Below, one piece after another: positions 18,361-27,428 of a stretch of DNA of 64,000 bases. The stretch spans positions 124,001 through 188,000 of the forward strand of contig QBKD01000001.1 of NCBI GenBank assembly GCA_003053925.1. The letters run 5' to 3'. Source of the DNA: Microbacteriaceae bacterium MWH-Ta3. GTDB lineage: Bacteria; Actinomycetota; Actinomycetes; Actinomycetales; Microbacteriaceae. Numbering within the stretch: the stretch's first letter is position 1; each line of letters begins with the position of its first letter. The position numbers were made by a program, and so were the translations under genes. Under the pieces are notes generated by a model, which saw nothing but the letters and a program-made list of their open reading frames with translations, had not been told where the DNA came from and made no database searches.

Positions 18361-19140
18361 CTAGTCCTTGGGCGTGAGCGGACCGCGGTGCAGTTTGTGC
18401 TGCGCAGCCTGAGCAACAGGGCGAACAACGACCTGGTCGATATTGACGTGACCAGGTAATTCGAGGGTGCTGACAATCACGTGGGCAACATCGTCCGCGG
18501 TCAGCGGCTGTTCCACTCCGTCATAGAGCGCGTCGTATTTTGCCGTGTCACCGCCAAAACGATGCAGTGCGAACTCTTCCGTCTTTACCTGGCCAGGAGC
18601 AACGTCAATTACACGGATGGGCTCGCCAGCGAGCTCGAGTCGCAGCACGCCCATCAGCGCACGCGCCCCGTATTTCGCCACGTTGTAACCGCCGCCGGTT
18701 TCGTAGGGTGTGAATCCTGCGGTGGATGTGACGGTCAGGATGTCGGCATGACCGTGTGTACGCGCGGAATCGCGCAGCAGATTAACGGTTTTCGCAATGA
18801 TGCGTTGCACGCCGATGACATTGAGTTCGAACATGGTTCGCCACGAGTTCGGATCGGCGTCCAACACGCTCGCGGCATCCGTCGCACCGCCGGCAATGTT
18901 CAGGACTGCATCAATTCCGCCGGTGGCCCGAAGGTGCTCGGCAATCCAGTCGGTGTCATCTTCGTTCGTTACGTCGATGGTGTGAACCTCGATGCCCGTA
19001 TCCAGCGCAATGGCAGCAAGGCGTTCGCTGCGCCGGGCAATACCGACCACGCGATACCCGCGTGACGCCAGGAGCCGAGCCGTGGCCTCGCCGATTCCGC
19101 TCGAGGCTCCCGTGACAAGAATTCGACGTGAAGTGGTCAT
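18361..19140 (-). CDS. Short-chain dehydrogenase/reductase (SDR)
   Basis: This classical SDR of about 259 residues has a cofactor motif TGASSGIGEA near the N-terminus, and the catalytic Tyr and Lys in GGYNVAKYGA. The Arg pair after the first strand (GIARRSER) favours NADP(H). It starts MTTSRR; an ATG two codons upstream (19146) is equally possible. Closest by pattern to YdfG-like serine/3-hydroxy-acid dehydrogenases; the substrate is not known. No clear Shine-Dalgarno is seen, so the mRNA may be nearly leaderless. Confidence 0.88.
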   Translation of the reverse strand: MTTSRRILVTGASSGIGEATARLLASRGYRVVGIARRSERLAAIALDTGIEVHTIDVTNEDDTDWIAEHLRATGGIDAVLNIAGGATDAASVLDADPNSWRTMFELNVIGVQRIIAKTVNLLRDSARTHGHADILTVTSTAGFTPYETGGGYNVAKYGARALMGVLRLELAGEPIRVIDVAPGQVKTEEFALHRFGGDTAKYDALYDGVEQPLTADDVAHVIVSTLELPGHVNIDQVVVRPVAQAAQHKLHRGPLTPKD

Positions 19141-19178
19141 ATGCACAGAGTACCGCTCGAAGAAAGTACCCTAGAGAC

Positions 19179-19625
19179 ATGCGAATTGTGTCTGTTATCC
19201 GCGGTGCCGCACTGGCCGCCGCCACCACTCTTGCCCTCACGGGATGTTCGGTCGTTCCCGTGGCGAGCGAGGCCGACAAGCAGGCCTGCGAGGTCTATGC
19301 GGTGGCGCAAAACGCATACTTGGCGACATCCGCTGCTATCGCCGAATTGGCCGAGGATCCCCAGCAGGTGACCGCCGAGATGATTACGCAGTTCGAAGAG
19401 CGCCAGGCCCAGCTGATCGCCACGTACGATTCAGCGATCGCCACTGTGGAATCTACCGAGCTTAAGACCGCGTTCGAGAACGCACGAAACATCGATGCGG
19501 CAATGTACGCCGATCTGGCGAATGCATCGGACCAGCAGATTCAGGAATCGATGGCCGCTGCCGCCACGTTGGTATCGACCTGTCTGCTGTCGGGCGTGGA
19601 TATCGCGCAGCTTCTGAACGGCTAG
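19179..19625 (+). CDS. Small lipoprotein, function unknown
   Basis: The 148-residue protein starts MRIVSVIRG and has a lipobox LTGC (Cys23). The mature part is mostly helical and acidic, with two further cysteines (QACEVY, STCLL) that could form a disulfide. No family recognised. It is divergent from the SDR gene with 38 bp between starts. The next gene begins 2 bp after its stop, so the two are likely co-transcribed. Confidence 0.8.
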   Translation: MRIVSVIRGAALAAATTLALTGCSVVPVASEADKQACEVYAVAQNAYLATSAAIAELAEDPQQVTAEMITQFEERQAQLIATYDSAIATVESTELKTAFENARNIDAAMYADLANASDQQIQESMAAAATLVSTCLLSGVDIAQLLNG

Positions 19626-19627
19626 GA

Positions 19628-20227
19628 ATGAATCACTATTTCGCGCCAGGCGACGGCGACTGGCGCACGCGCGAGATCACCGTATCGCTCGCCGGTCGTG
19701 AGCTTGTCGTGGAAACTGCGTCGGGTATGTTCAGCCCCGAACACGTTGACACGGGAACTCGGGTACTGCTGGACACTGTTCCTGCGCTACCAGATTCCGG
19801 AATCCTGCTGGACATCGGTTGCGGCTGGGGCGCCATTGCGCTGTCGATGGCGCTGGAAGCACCAGGCGCCACGGTCTGGGCCGTCGATGTGACAGATCGC
19901 ACCCTGGCGCTTACGGGGCGAAACGCCGAGCGCGCGGGCGTCACGAACATCCGCGTTGCCCACCCCGACAACGTTCCCGCCGACATCCGTTTTCACACAA
20001 TCTGGTCGAATCCCCCCATTCGTGTGGGTAAGGCCGAGCTACACGCGATTCTCGAAACCTGGATTCCGCGACTGGAAGTTGGCGGCGAGGCATGGCTTGT
20101 CGTGGCCAAACAGTTGGGTGCTGATTCGCTGCAGCGTTGGATTGCCGAACGCTGGCCCACCGCCCATGTGGAACGCGTCACCACCGATAAGGGCTTTCGC
20201 GTACTGCGCTGTGTCTGGGCGGGTTAA
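19628..20227 (+). CDS. RsmC-like class I SAM-dependent methyltransferase
   Basis: This 199-residue methyltransferase has motif [14 protein letters not shown], an acidic residue after strand 2 (VWAVDVTDR) and the N6/N2-type active-site motif NPPIRVGK. The layout matches the catalytic half of RsmC (16S rRNA m2G1207 methyltransferase) and other stand-alone MTS-domain proteins of actinobacteria. The single-domain form lacks RsmC's N-terminal pseudo-domain, so the exact rRNA target is uncertain. The stop overlaps the convergent dapF stop by 4 bp. Confidence 0.88.
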   Translation: MNHYFAPGDGDWRTREITVSLAGRELVVETASGMFSPEHVDTGTRVLLDTVPALPDSGILLDIGCGWGAIALSMALEAPGATVWAVDVTDRTLALTGRNAERAGVTNIRVAHPDNVPADIRFHTIWSNPPIRVGKAELHAILETWIPRLEVGGEAWLVVAKQLGADSLQRWIAERWPTAHVERVTTDKGFRVLRCVWAG

Positions 20228-21123
20228 CCGACCGCAATCACGCCGCTGAACACTAGTTCGGCAGGGCCGCTGAGCGCAATGTGCTCTCCATCTTCCGCCG
20301 GGAACATGTGTACGCCTAAAGTTCCACCGGGAACCTCGACCTTCCAGTTATGAGGCGCGCCCACACCCGCCCAATGCCGAGTTGCGAGCGCGGCAGCACA
20401 GGCTCCCGTGCCACAGGACAGCGTTTCGCCCACACCGCGCTCGTGCACCCGCATGCGAATTCGGCCGATGCCATCGTCGACCAGTGGCTCAAAGGGCACC
20501 ACGAATTCGACATTCGCACCGAGCGGCGCAACGGGAGTCAGCTCGGGGGCCTCGGACAAATCGAGTGCGTCGAGTTCCGCAAGGGTCTCGAGCGCAACAA
20601 CGGCGTGCGGGTTACCCGTGTTAATGCCCAAGGATGGTCGGACTCCCACGAGGCCTCGTGCGGCTACGTCGGAATTCGCCGGCGCCGTAATTCCATCGCC
20701 CAAGCGCCAGCGCCCCAGGTCCGCCCGGAAATTACCGTTGCCCGCTGATTGGACATCTTTCACGCCATCGCGCGTGGCAATGGCAATGCGCTCGCCCCGC
20801 TCAAGCGTGATGTGACCTGCATGAATGAGGTACGCCACGAAGACGCGAATACCGTTGCCGCACATTTCCGAGGTCGAGCCGTCGGCGTTGCGGTAATCCA
20901 TGAACCATTCCGCATCGGGATCGGATTCCAGAATTGATACGCCATCGGCAATGTTCGCCGTGCGCACGGCGCGAATAACACCGTCACCGCCAACACCCAC
21001 GTGGCGGTCCGCAAGAAACGCGTACTGGCTGGGCGACAGATCGATGACGCCGTCGGGGTCGCTGAACAGCACGAAATCGTTTCCCGTTCCGTGACCCTTG
21101 GTGAATTCCAACATGCGCGTCAT
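20224..21123 (-). CDS. dapF: Diaminopimelate epimerase DapF
   Basis: DapF interconverts LL- and meso-diaminopimelate for lysine and peptidoglycan. From ATG 21123 the protein has 299 residues ([18 protein letters not shown]). The two catalytic cysteines are in [10 protein letters not shown] and [11 protein letters not shown]. It follows miaA by 10 bp, within the miaB-miaA-dapF run. dapA and dapB are also in the window but in other units. Confidence 0.97.
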   Translation of the reverse strand: MTRMLEFTKGHGTGNDFVLFSDPDGVIDLSPSQYAFLADRHVGVGGDGVIRAVRTANIADGVSILESDPDAEWFMDYRNADGSTSEMCGNGIRVFVAYLIHAGHITLERGERIAIATRDGVKDVQSAGNGNFRADLGRWRLGDGITAPANSDVAARGLVGVRPSLGINTGNPHAVVALETLAELDALDLSEAPELTPVAPLGANVEFVVPFEPLVDDGIGRIRMRVHERGVGETLSCGTGACAAALATRHWAGVGAPHNWKVEVPGGTLGVHMFPAEDGEHIALSGPAELVFSGVIAVG

Positions 21124-21133
21124 GGGGTTTAGC

Positions 21134-22057
21134 CTACGCGCGTTGCGCACGTGCCTCGTCGTAAAGGGCGACAATCTCGTGCGCATCTGCCGGAGTATCC
21201 CGCCACGCGATTGCCGCATTGCGACCAAACCATGACACCTGCCGGCGGGCAAAACGCCTGGTAAGCGCGGCGGTTTCGTCGATGGCGTCATCGCGGGTCA
21301 TGCTGCCGTGAATCACGCCCAAAGCTTGTGCGTAGCCAATCGCGCGCGACGCCGTGACGCCGCGCTCTATTCCCTGCGGAATCAGCTGCCGAACCTCGTC
21401 TATCAGACCATTGTCGAACATGGCGCGCGCACGGGCATCGAGGCGTGTCACCAGTTCCTCGCGGGGCACACGCAAGCCCACAACCGTGGAGTCACGCCAC
21501 GGGCGTTCCTGCGCGGCGAGACCCGCCCCGAAGGTGTCGCCGGTGATGGCAATGACCTCGAGGGCGCGCACCACACGGCGGTGGTTGCGTGAATCGATTG
21601 CCGCATAGGCGACTGGATCGAGGCGCTCGAGTTCGCGGGCCAGAATGTGAATGCCCTCGGATTCCAACCGCGCCTCGAGTTCCTCGCGCACTGCGGGGTC
21701 TGTGCCCGGGAATCGGAAATCATAGAGAACCGCTGAGACATACAGTCCACTGCCGCCGACAAGAATGGGGACGACTCCCCGGACCTCGAGATCCTCGATA
21801 ACGGCTCGTGCCTGCTGTTGGTAGTCCGCCACCGACGCCTCGTCTGTGACATCCAGTGTGTCGAAGAGGTGGTGCGGAATTCCGCGGCGTTCGGGCACGG
21901 TCAGTTTGGCGGTACCGATATCCATCCCCCGGTACAGCTGCGAGGCATCGGCATTGATGATTTCGGCCGGTCGGCCCTCGGCAATCAGGCGTTCCGCTAC
22001 ATCGAGCGCGAGATCGGATTTGCCCGTTCCTGTGGCCCCGACAATTCCCAGAATCAC
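21134..22057 (-). CDS. miaA: tRNA dimethylallyltransferase MiaA
   Basis: MiaA adds a dimethylallyl group to A37 of tRNAs that read UNN codons. The 307 residues include the P-loop [29 protein letters not shown] and VGGSGLYV. It is 3 bp after miaB, whose product thiolates the same base. Confidence 0.97.
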   Translation of the reverse strand: MILGIVGATGTGKSDLALDVAERLIAEGRPAEIINADASQLYRGMDIGTAKLTVPERRGIPHHLFDTLDVTDEASVADYQQQARAVIEDLEVRGVVPILVGGSGLYVSAVLYDFRFPGTDPAVREELEARLESEGIHILARELERLDPVAYAAIDSRNHRRVVRALEVIAITGDTFGAGLAAQERPWRDSTVVGLRVPREELVTRLDARARAMFDNGLIDEVRQLIPQGIERGVTASRAIGYAQALGVIHGSMTRDDAIDETAALTRRFARRQVSWFGRNAAIAWRDTPADAHEIVALYDEARAQRA

Positions 22058-22060
22058 GGA

Positions 22061-23566
22061 CTACCCCAGAAGGTTGGGTGCGGTGCGAACCCCGGGAAGC
22101 CCCAGTGACACGGCGCCTGCCGCGGGCGCAGCATCGGTGGCGCACGATTCGGCTTGTGCGCGGTCCCAGGCATCGCCCGCGCGGGTACGCCGAACCTCGA
22201 GGCGCGTCCCCGGCTGTGCGTCGGCCAACAGGTGGAAGGGTGCGGCTTGAGTGATGGTGACCGTCACCACATCACCGGGGCGTGGCACATCAGAGCCTTC
22301 GGGTACATCGAAATGAATCAGTCGATTGTCTTCGGCACGACCGGACAGACGGTGCGTTGCCGCGTCCTTGCGGCCCTCGCTTGCGGCAACCAGCACGTTG
22401 GCTGTCGTTCCCACGAGGCGCTGGTTCTCTTCGAGCGCCACACGATTCTGCAGTTCGAGCAGGCGCTCGTATCGCTCCTGCACAACGGCCTTGGGGATTT
22501 GTCCGTCCATATCCGCCGCCGGAGTTCCAGGGCGAATCGAATACTGGAAGGTAAATGCGGTAGCAAAGCGCGATGCCTCGACGACGCGCAGAGTTTCCTG
22601 GAAATCTTCTTCTGTTTCGCCGGGGAAACCCACGATGATGTCGGTCGTGATTGCGGCGTGCGGCATTTTTTCGCGGACACGATCGATGATGCCCAGGAAC
22701 TTTTCGGAACGATACGAACGACGCATGGCCTTGAGAATGGTGTCGGAGCCCGACTGCAACGGCATGTGCAGGCTGGGCATAACCGAGGGTGTTTCCGCCA
22801 TTGCGTCGATCACGTCATCGGTGAAGGCCGCGGGGTGAGGGCTGGTGAAACGAATGCGCTCGAGGCCCTCAATCTGGCCGGCCGCGCGCAACAGTTTGCC
22901 AAACGCTAACTTATCGCCAAATTCAACACCGTAGGTGTTCACGTTCTGACCCAGCAGCGTGACCTCAATAACGCCGTCATCCACCAGCGCCTGTACTTCG
23001 GCAAGCACGTCGCCGGGGCGACGATCCTTTTCCTTACCGCGAAGGCTGGGAACGATGCAGAACGTGCAGGTGTTGTTGCAGCCTACCGAAATGGACACCC
23101 AGCCCGAATGGGTGGAATCGCGTTTGGTGGGCAGAGTGGAGGGAAAAACTTCGAGCGATTCGAGGATTTCCACCTGGGCTTCGCCATTGTGGCGGGCGCG
23201 TTCCAACAGAGTCGGCAGCGACCCCATGTTGTGTGTACCGAACACGACGTCAACCCACGGGGCCTTGGCCACGATATCGGACTTGTCCTTCTGCGCCAAG
23301 CAACCGCCGACCGCAATCTGCATGCCGACGTGGTCGCGCTTCTGGCTGGCGAGATGCCCGAGCGTGCCATAGAGCTTGTTTCCTGCGTTCTCGCGGACAG
23401 CGCACGTGTTGAGAACAACGACGTCTGCCAGCTGACCATCGAGCGCGGGAACATACCCGGCGGCTTCCAGCGAACCGGACAACCGTTCCGAATCGTGGAC
23501 GTTCATCTGGCACCCCAAGGTGCGCACTTCGTAAGTGCGAGGAGTGGAGAGAACTGACGTCGACAT
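22061..23566 (-). CDS. miaB: tRNA-2-methylthio-N6-dimethylallyladenosine synthase MiaB
   Basis: This radical-SAM methylthiotransferase completes ms2i6A37. From ATG 23566 it has 501 residues. The N-terminal UPF0004 cluster cysteines are Cys19, Cys55 and Cys89; the radical-SAM CxxxCxxC is Cys163-Cys167-Cys170 ([10 protein letters not shown]). A TRAM-like RNA-binding region covers about 375-450. A Pro/Ala-rich tail ends the protein. It is immediately upstream of miaA. Confidence 0.96.
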   Translation of the reverse strand: MSTSVLSTPRTYEVRTLGCQMNVHDSERLSGSLEAAGYVPALDGQLADVVVLNTCAVRENAGNKLYGTLGHLASQKRDHVGMQIAVGGCLAQKDKSDIVAKAPWVDVVFGTHNMGSLPTLLERARHNGEAQVEILESLEVFPSTLPTKRDSTHSGWVSISVGCNNTCTFCIVPSLRGKEKDRRPGDVLAEVQALVDDGVIEVTLLGQNVNTYGVEFGDKLAFGKLLRAAGQIEGLERIRFTSPHPAAFTDDVIDAMAETPSVMPSLHMPLQSGSDTILKAMRRSYRSEKFLGIIDRVREKMPHAAITTDIIVGFPGETEEDFQETLRVVEASRFATAFTFQYSIRPGTPAADMDGQIPKAVVQERYERLLELQNRVALEENQRLVGTTANVLVAASEGRKDAATHRLSGRAEDNRLIHFDVPEGSDVPRPGDVVTVTITQAAPFHLLADAQPGTRLEVRRTRAGDAWDRAQAESCATDAAPAAGAVSLGLPGVRTAPNLLG

Positions 23567-23611
23567 GTTGCCTAATTTTACCCGAGTTTTGGGCGGCATA
23601 TTGCGGCTGCG

Positions 23612-24274
23612 CTAGATGAAGCGTACGGAACTGCCGCCACCCGAGGGACGCCGTTCCGCGAGCACCTCGCGCACCGCCCGCGAGATATCGCTGGAGCGGA
23701 AACCACGACGGGCCAGGAATGCGGATAAACGGCGCTCGGCCACATCGCGGTCCAGCGACCCCAAGCGAGCCGCGCGATCGCGCGCAATGTCCATGATGCG
23801 TTCGGATTCGTCGTCGGAATAGAGAGTTTCAAGTGCCAGATCGATTGCAGATGAATCAATCATGCGCTTTGAGAGTTCCGAGCGGATCGCCTGACGGCCC
23901 AACCCCTTGCGCCCCACGGAACGCTCGATGATGTCGAGCGCCAGCGCATTGTCGTCGAGTAAACCGACGGATTCAAGCCGAGCAATTTCATCGGCAACGG
24001 CGTTGTCGTCCATGCCGCGGGATCGCAGCAAACGGTCCATCTCGCGCACCGACATTGACCGGCGTGTCAAGGCGTGCATCGCGACGTTTTCAGAACGGCG
24101 TGCGGCCTTTTTCTCGGCCTTGATGTCCGCGGCGCTGGGCGGTTCACTGGCGGAATCGGAATCGTCCGAGTCGGCGGATTCACCGAGTGCCGCGGTGCGG
24201 GCAGAGGCATCCGTGACCCAGGGGAGGTACGTGACGGGAGCCAGCCCCTCCCCTGAGTTCGTGATGCCTGACAT
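23612..24274 (-). CDS. recX: Regulatory protein RecX
   Basis: RecX binds RecA filaments and limits recombinase activity. The 220-residue protein has an acidic Ser-rich N-terminal extension of about 60 residues, then three-helix RecX repeats (ALTRRSMSVREMDRLLRSRG; RSELSKRMIDSSAIDLALE; LSAFLARRGFRSSDISRAV). It starts 3 bp past the recA stop, so it shares the recA promoter and its SOS control. Confidence 0.95.
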   Translation of the reverse strand: MSGITNSGEGLAPVTYLPWVTDASARTAALGESADSDDSDSASEPPSAADIKAEKKAARRSENVAMHALTRRSMSVREMDRLLRSRGMDDNAVADEIARLESVGLLDDNALALDIIERSVGRKGLGRQAIRSELSKRMIDSSAIDLALETLYSDDESERIMDIARDRAARLGSLDRDVAERRLSAFLARRGFRSSDISRAVREVLAERRPSGGGSSVRFI

Positions 24275-24277
24275 GGT

Positions 24278-25387
24278 TTACTCGGCCGCGACCTTGAGCG
24301 CGGGCAGCTTTGCAGCTGCCGCCGGTGCAACAGCGGCGCCGTCGGTGCCGGTTGCCTTTGCCGCAGGCGCAGCAATGGCCTCGGGAGCATCGATGATTCC
24401 TAGTGCGGTCAGGATCTTGGTCTCGATCTCGTTTGCAACCTCGGGGTGTTCGATGAGGTACCGGCGCGAGTTTTCCTTGCCCTGGCCCAACTGGTCGCCA
24501 TCGTAGGTGTACCAGGCTCCGGACTTGCGCACGATGCCCTTGTCGACACCGAAGTCCAGAAGGCTGCCTTCACGCGAGATACCAACGCCGAAGAGAATGT
24601 CAAATTCTGCCTGCTTGAAGGGCGGGGCCATCTTGTTCTTGACGACCTTCACACGGGTGCGGTTACCGACGGCGTCGGTGCCTTCCTTCAGCGTTTCAAT
24701 GCGGCGAATGTCCAGACGAACCGAGGCGTAGAACTTCAGCGCCTTGCCACCGGCGGTGGTTTCGGGGCTTCCGAAGAACACACCGATCTTTTCACGCAAC
24801 TGGTTGATGAAAATCATGGTGGTTCCGGTGGAGTTCAGCCCACCGGTGAGCTTGCGCAGAGCCTGCGACATGAGTCGGGCCTGGAGACCCACGTGGGTGT
24901 CGCCCATTTCGCCTTCGATTTCGGCACGAGGCACCAGTGCCGCGACCGAGTCGATAACGATGAGATCAATAGAGCCGGAACGCACGAGCATGTCGGCGAT
25001 TTCCAGCGCCTGTTCACCCGTGTCGGGCTGCGAGACGAGCAGCTGGTCGATGTCGACGCCCAGCTTCTGTGCGTATTCGGGGTCCAGAGCGTGTTCGGCG
25101 TCGATGAATGCGGCGATACCGCCGGCGGCCTGAACGTTTGCGATCGCGTGCAGCGTCAGGGTCGTCTTACCCGAGGATTCCGGGCCATAGATTTCGACGA
25201 TTCGACCCTTGGGCAGTCCTCCCACGCCGAGGGCGACATCGAGGGCGATGGAACCGGTGGGAATAACGGCAACCTTGGCACGCTCTTCCGATCCGAGGCG
25301 CATGATGGCGCCCTTTCCAAACTGACGGTCAATCTGCGCGAGGGCAGTTTCAAGTGCCTTATCGCGATCTGCTGTGGGATTTGCCAC
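24278..25387 (-). CDS. recA: Recombinase RecA
   Basis: RecA forms filaments on single-stranded DNA for recombination and LexA cleavage. The 369 residues include Walker A GPESSGKT (68-75), the DSVAAL Walker B region and the L2 motif [11 protein letters not shown]. The start is GTG (25387-25385) with AAGGAG 5 nt upstream. The tail is Ala-rich instead of the acidic tail of E. coli RecA. A perfect LexA box lies about 200 bp upstream. Confidence 0.98.
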   Translation of the reverse strand: MANPTADRDKALETALAQIDRQFGKGAIMRLGSEERAKVAVIPTGSIALDVALGVGGLPKGRIVEIYGPESSGKTTLTLHAIANVQAAGGIAAFIDAEHALDPEYAQKLGVDIDQLLVSQPDTGEQALEIADMLVRSGSIDLIVIDSVAALVPRAEIEGEMGDTHVGLQARLMSQALRKLTGGLNSTGTTMIFINQLREKIGVFFGSPETTAGGKALKFYASVRLDIRRIETLKEGTDAVGNRTRVKVVKNKMAPPFKQAEFDILFGVGISREGSLLDFGVDKGIVRKSGAWYTYDGDQLGQGKENSRRYLIEHPEVANEIETKILTALGIIDAPEAIAAPAAKATGTDGAAVAPAAAAKLPALKVAAE

Positions 25388-25575
25388 GGTGTCTCCTTGG
25401 TAGTGGGTTGCTGCCTATCTGCTGTCGTTCCTCACCAGGCCGATGAAGCCAGGCCCGGTGTCTTTCGACAAGGCATCTGAGGACGAGTTCCACGGTACGG
25501 TCGAGCTCCGACATTCACGGCGGAGAGCCACCACCCCGTGGATAACTCGTCGTTCAGGGGTGTTGTGGACAGACT

Positions 25576-25607
25576 ACCGTCATTCGAACATCTGTTCGAA
25601 TGACGGT
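25576..25607. promoter_or_regulatory. LexA (SOS) box of recA inside a 32-bp perfect palindrome
   Basis: The core TCGAACATCTGTTCGA (25584-25599) is a perfect actinobacterial SOS box. The symmetry extends well beyond it: arms ACCGTCATTCGAAC and GTTCGAATGACGGT are perfect 14-bp inverted repeats around ATCT. It lies in the 242-bp gap between DUF3046 and recA. The remainder of that gap (25388-25575) shows no open gene and should be the recA promoter and leader. Confidence 0.93.
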
Positions 25608-25629
25608 CGCTCGGCGTGTCGCGACCGCC

Positions 25630-25851
25630 CTATTTCTTGGGTTCGGGACGCCCTGCGCCGTGAATGCGGCTGTCGGGAACGTCCATTTCGCGACACAGCG
25701 CCTGCCACACATCACGGGGCCGCACACCGTCGGCCAGCGCCTGTGCGCCCGTGCGATCAAGTTCGGTCAGCACCAGATCACGCACCAGAGCGCGCCCGTA
25801 ATCCACGCCAAACTCGTGCTCGATTGCACGCGTGAACTCGCTGTGTTTCAC
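25630..25851 (-). CDS. DUF3046 family protein
   Basis: This small protein (73 residues) matches the actinobacterial DUF3046 family: MKHSEFTRAIEHEFG ... VLTELDRTGAQALADGV ... VWQALCREMDVP. It is always found between clgR and recA in this group, as here (5 bp after clgR). Function unknown. Confidence 0.9.
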   Translation of the reverse strand: MKHSEFTRAIEHEFGVDYGRALVRDLVLTELDRTGAQALADGVRPRDVWQALCREMDVPDSRIHGAGRPEPKK

Positions 25852-25856
25852 GAACG

Positions 25857-26303
25857 CTAGCGCGAGAAATCAGCGGGGTCGAGCGAGTCGACCGAGAAGT
25901 CTGCCGGAGCTTCGGGAAGAACGAGATCCAGGTCGGGCATGTCTTCCAGACCCACCATTCCCCGCGCGAAATCGAAGTCTGCGGGAATGGACTCGGGTGC
26001 ACGCAGAGTGGGGTCGATGCGCGCCAGTTCGGGCTGCACCGATGCCGCACGAGGCACCACGCGAACATCTTCGAGTTCTGCCACACGAGTACCGACCTCG
26101 AACAGAACTTCCGACAGCGTCATGCCGTAGGCACGAGCCAAATTATTGATGACCTCGCTGGAGGGCTCTTTCAAACCGCGCTCCAGTTCCGAGATATACC
26201 CCTGCGACACACGCGCCGATTCCGACACGACGGACAGGGTCAGACCTTGGCGCTTGCGTGCGTCACGGAAGACGCCGCCCAACTGCTCTCGAATCAGAAC
26301 CAT
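25857..26303 (-). CDS. clgR: XRE-type transcriptional regulator ClgR
   Basis: ClgR activates clp protease and other stress genes in actinobacteria. The 148-residue protein has an N-terminal helix-turn-helix (RDARKRQGLTLSVVSESARVSQGYISELERG) and an acidic C-terminal half. The position between cinA/pgsA and DUF3046-recA is the conserved one for clgR. The protein family is regulated by Clp proteolysis in other species; I cannot confirm a degron here. Confidence 0.9.
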   Translation of the reverse strand: MVLIREQLGGVFRDARKRQGLTLSVVSESARVSQGYISELERGLKEPSSEVINNLARAYGMTLSEVLFEVGTRVAELEDVRVVPRAASVQPELARIDPTLRAPESIPADFDFARGMVGLEDMPDLDLVLPEAPADFSVDSLDPADFSR

Positions 26304-26365
26304 GGGTTCTCCTCTCGGTCTGGAAGTTCAGTGTATCTCAGCATAAAAGCGTCGAGCCCTGACTT

Positions 26366-26851
26366 TTATTCCCCCAGCCCAGAATTTCCTAAGAGTTGCA
26401 GAGCCAAATCAACGGTGCTCGAACGAATGTCGTCGCGCGATCCCTCGAAGTGCGCCTCGCGGACAATCTCGGTGCGATCCGTCACCACCGCGACGAATAC
26501 CGTGCCCACCTCGCACCCATCCTGCGGGTCGGGGCCGGCTACGCCCGTCGTGGCGACACCAATGGTGGCACCCATCTTCGTGCGTACACCGCGTGCCATG
26601 TGTAACGCCACCTCGGCATCGACCGCGCCGCGTTCCGCCAACAGCGCTTCCGGAACGCCCAGAATGGTGGCCTTGATCTCGGTGGAGTAGGCGACGACGG
26701 CTCCCACCACCACTCGCGAGGCACCCGCGGGTTGCACCAGGGCCGCCACGACTAGACCGCCGGTCAGCGACTCGGCCACGGCCACGCGCTCGCCCGCCTC
26801 GACAAGTTGTTCGTTCAACGCGGCGACGCGGTCAACGCTCCACGATGTCAT
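26366..26851 (-). CDS. CinA C-terminal domain protein (nicotinamide-nucleotide amidase, PncC type)
   Basis: This stand-alone CinA C-terminal domain of 161 residues probably deamidates NMN to nicotinic acid mononucleotide. Family motifs are VAVAESLTGGLV, GAVVAYSTEIKATILGV, and IGVATTGVAGPDPQDG. The ATG at 26851 overlaps the pgsA stop (ATGA), which sets the start. The N-terminal molybdopterin-binding-like domain of full CinA is absent, as usual for actinobacteria. Confidence 0.92.
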   Translation of the reverse strand: MTSWSVDRVAALNEQLVEAGERVAVAESLTGGLVVAALVQPAGASRVVVGAVVAYSTEIKATILGVPEALLAERGAVDAEVALHMARGVRTKMGATIGVATTGVAGPDPQDGCEVGTVFVAVVTDRTEIVREAHFEGSRDDIRSSTVDLALQLLGNSGLGE

Positions 26852-27426
26852 CGCGCGCGCCAGGCCTTCCACAGGTATTCCGCGCCGCTCCATACCGTCA
26901 GTACCACCGCAGCCGCCATGACAACGGTGTTCACCGCATACATCCAAGTCCCCAGCAGGTCGGCGAAGGGTGCCAACGCAAGCGACACCGCGATCGACTG
27001 GGTCACCGTCTTGAGCTTGCCCGCCCAGGATGCGCCGTGCACCTCGCGATGCAGAATTGCCATACGGAACACCGTGATTCCGATTTCGCGCACCAGGATC
27101 ACGAGCGTAATCCACCAGGGCAGCTCGTTCAGCACGGACAACGCCACCAGTGCGGCGCCAATCAAGACCTTGTCGGCAATCGGGTCCAAAATCACGCCGA
27201 GGCTGGACCGCAGATTTCGGCTGCGCGCAAGCCATCCGTCCACACCGTCAGACGCCGTGCCCACGACGAACAGCGCGAATGCCACCCATCGCAGGGGTCC
27301 GTGCGCATCCGCGAACAGCAACCACACAAACAGCGGAGCCAGCAGGATTCGCGCCACCGTGACCTGGTTTGCCACATTCCACGGTGAAACAGGACCCTCC
27401 CCCGAACGCAGCACGCGCCTCGACAT
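26848..27426 (-). CDS. pgsA: CDP-diacylglycerol-glycerol-3-phosphate 3-phosphatidyltransferase PgsA
   Basis: This integral membrane enzyme (192 residues) makes phosphatidylglycerol phosphate. The CDP-alcohol transferase motif D-G-x2-A-R-x8-G-x3-D-x3-D is present as DGWLARSRNLRSSLGVILD followed by PIAD. At least five hydrophobic segments are visible. It starts 2 bp after the ftsK stop and overlaps cinA by 4 bp. Confidence 0.93.
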   Translation of the reverse strand: MSRRVLRSGEGPVSPWNVANQVTVARILLAPLFVWLLFADAHGPLRWVAFALFVVGTASDGVDGWLARSRNLRSSLGVILDPIADKVLIGAALVALSVLNELPWWITLVILVREIGITVFRMAILHREVHGASWAGKLKTVTQSIAVSLALAPFADLLGTWMYAVNTVVMAAAVVLTVWSGAEYLWKAWRAR

Positions 27427-27428
27427 GT

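Noticed and set aside
24446-25480. A 344-codon plus-strand frame over recA
   Set aside because: Antisense shadow of recA caused by codon bias.
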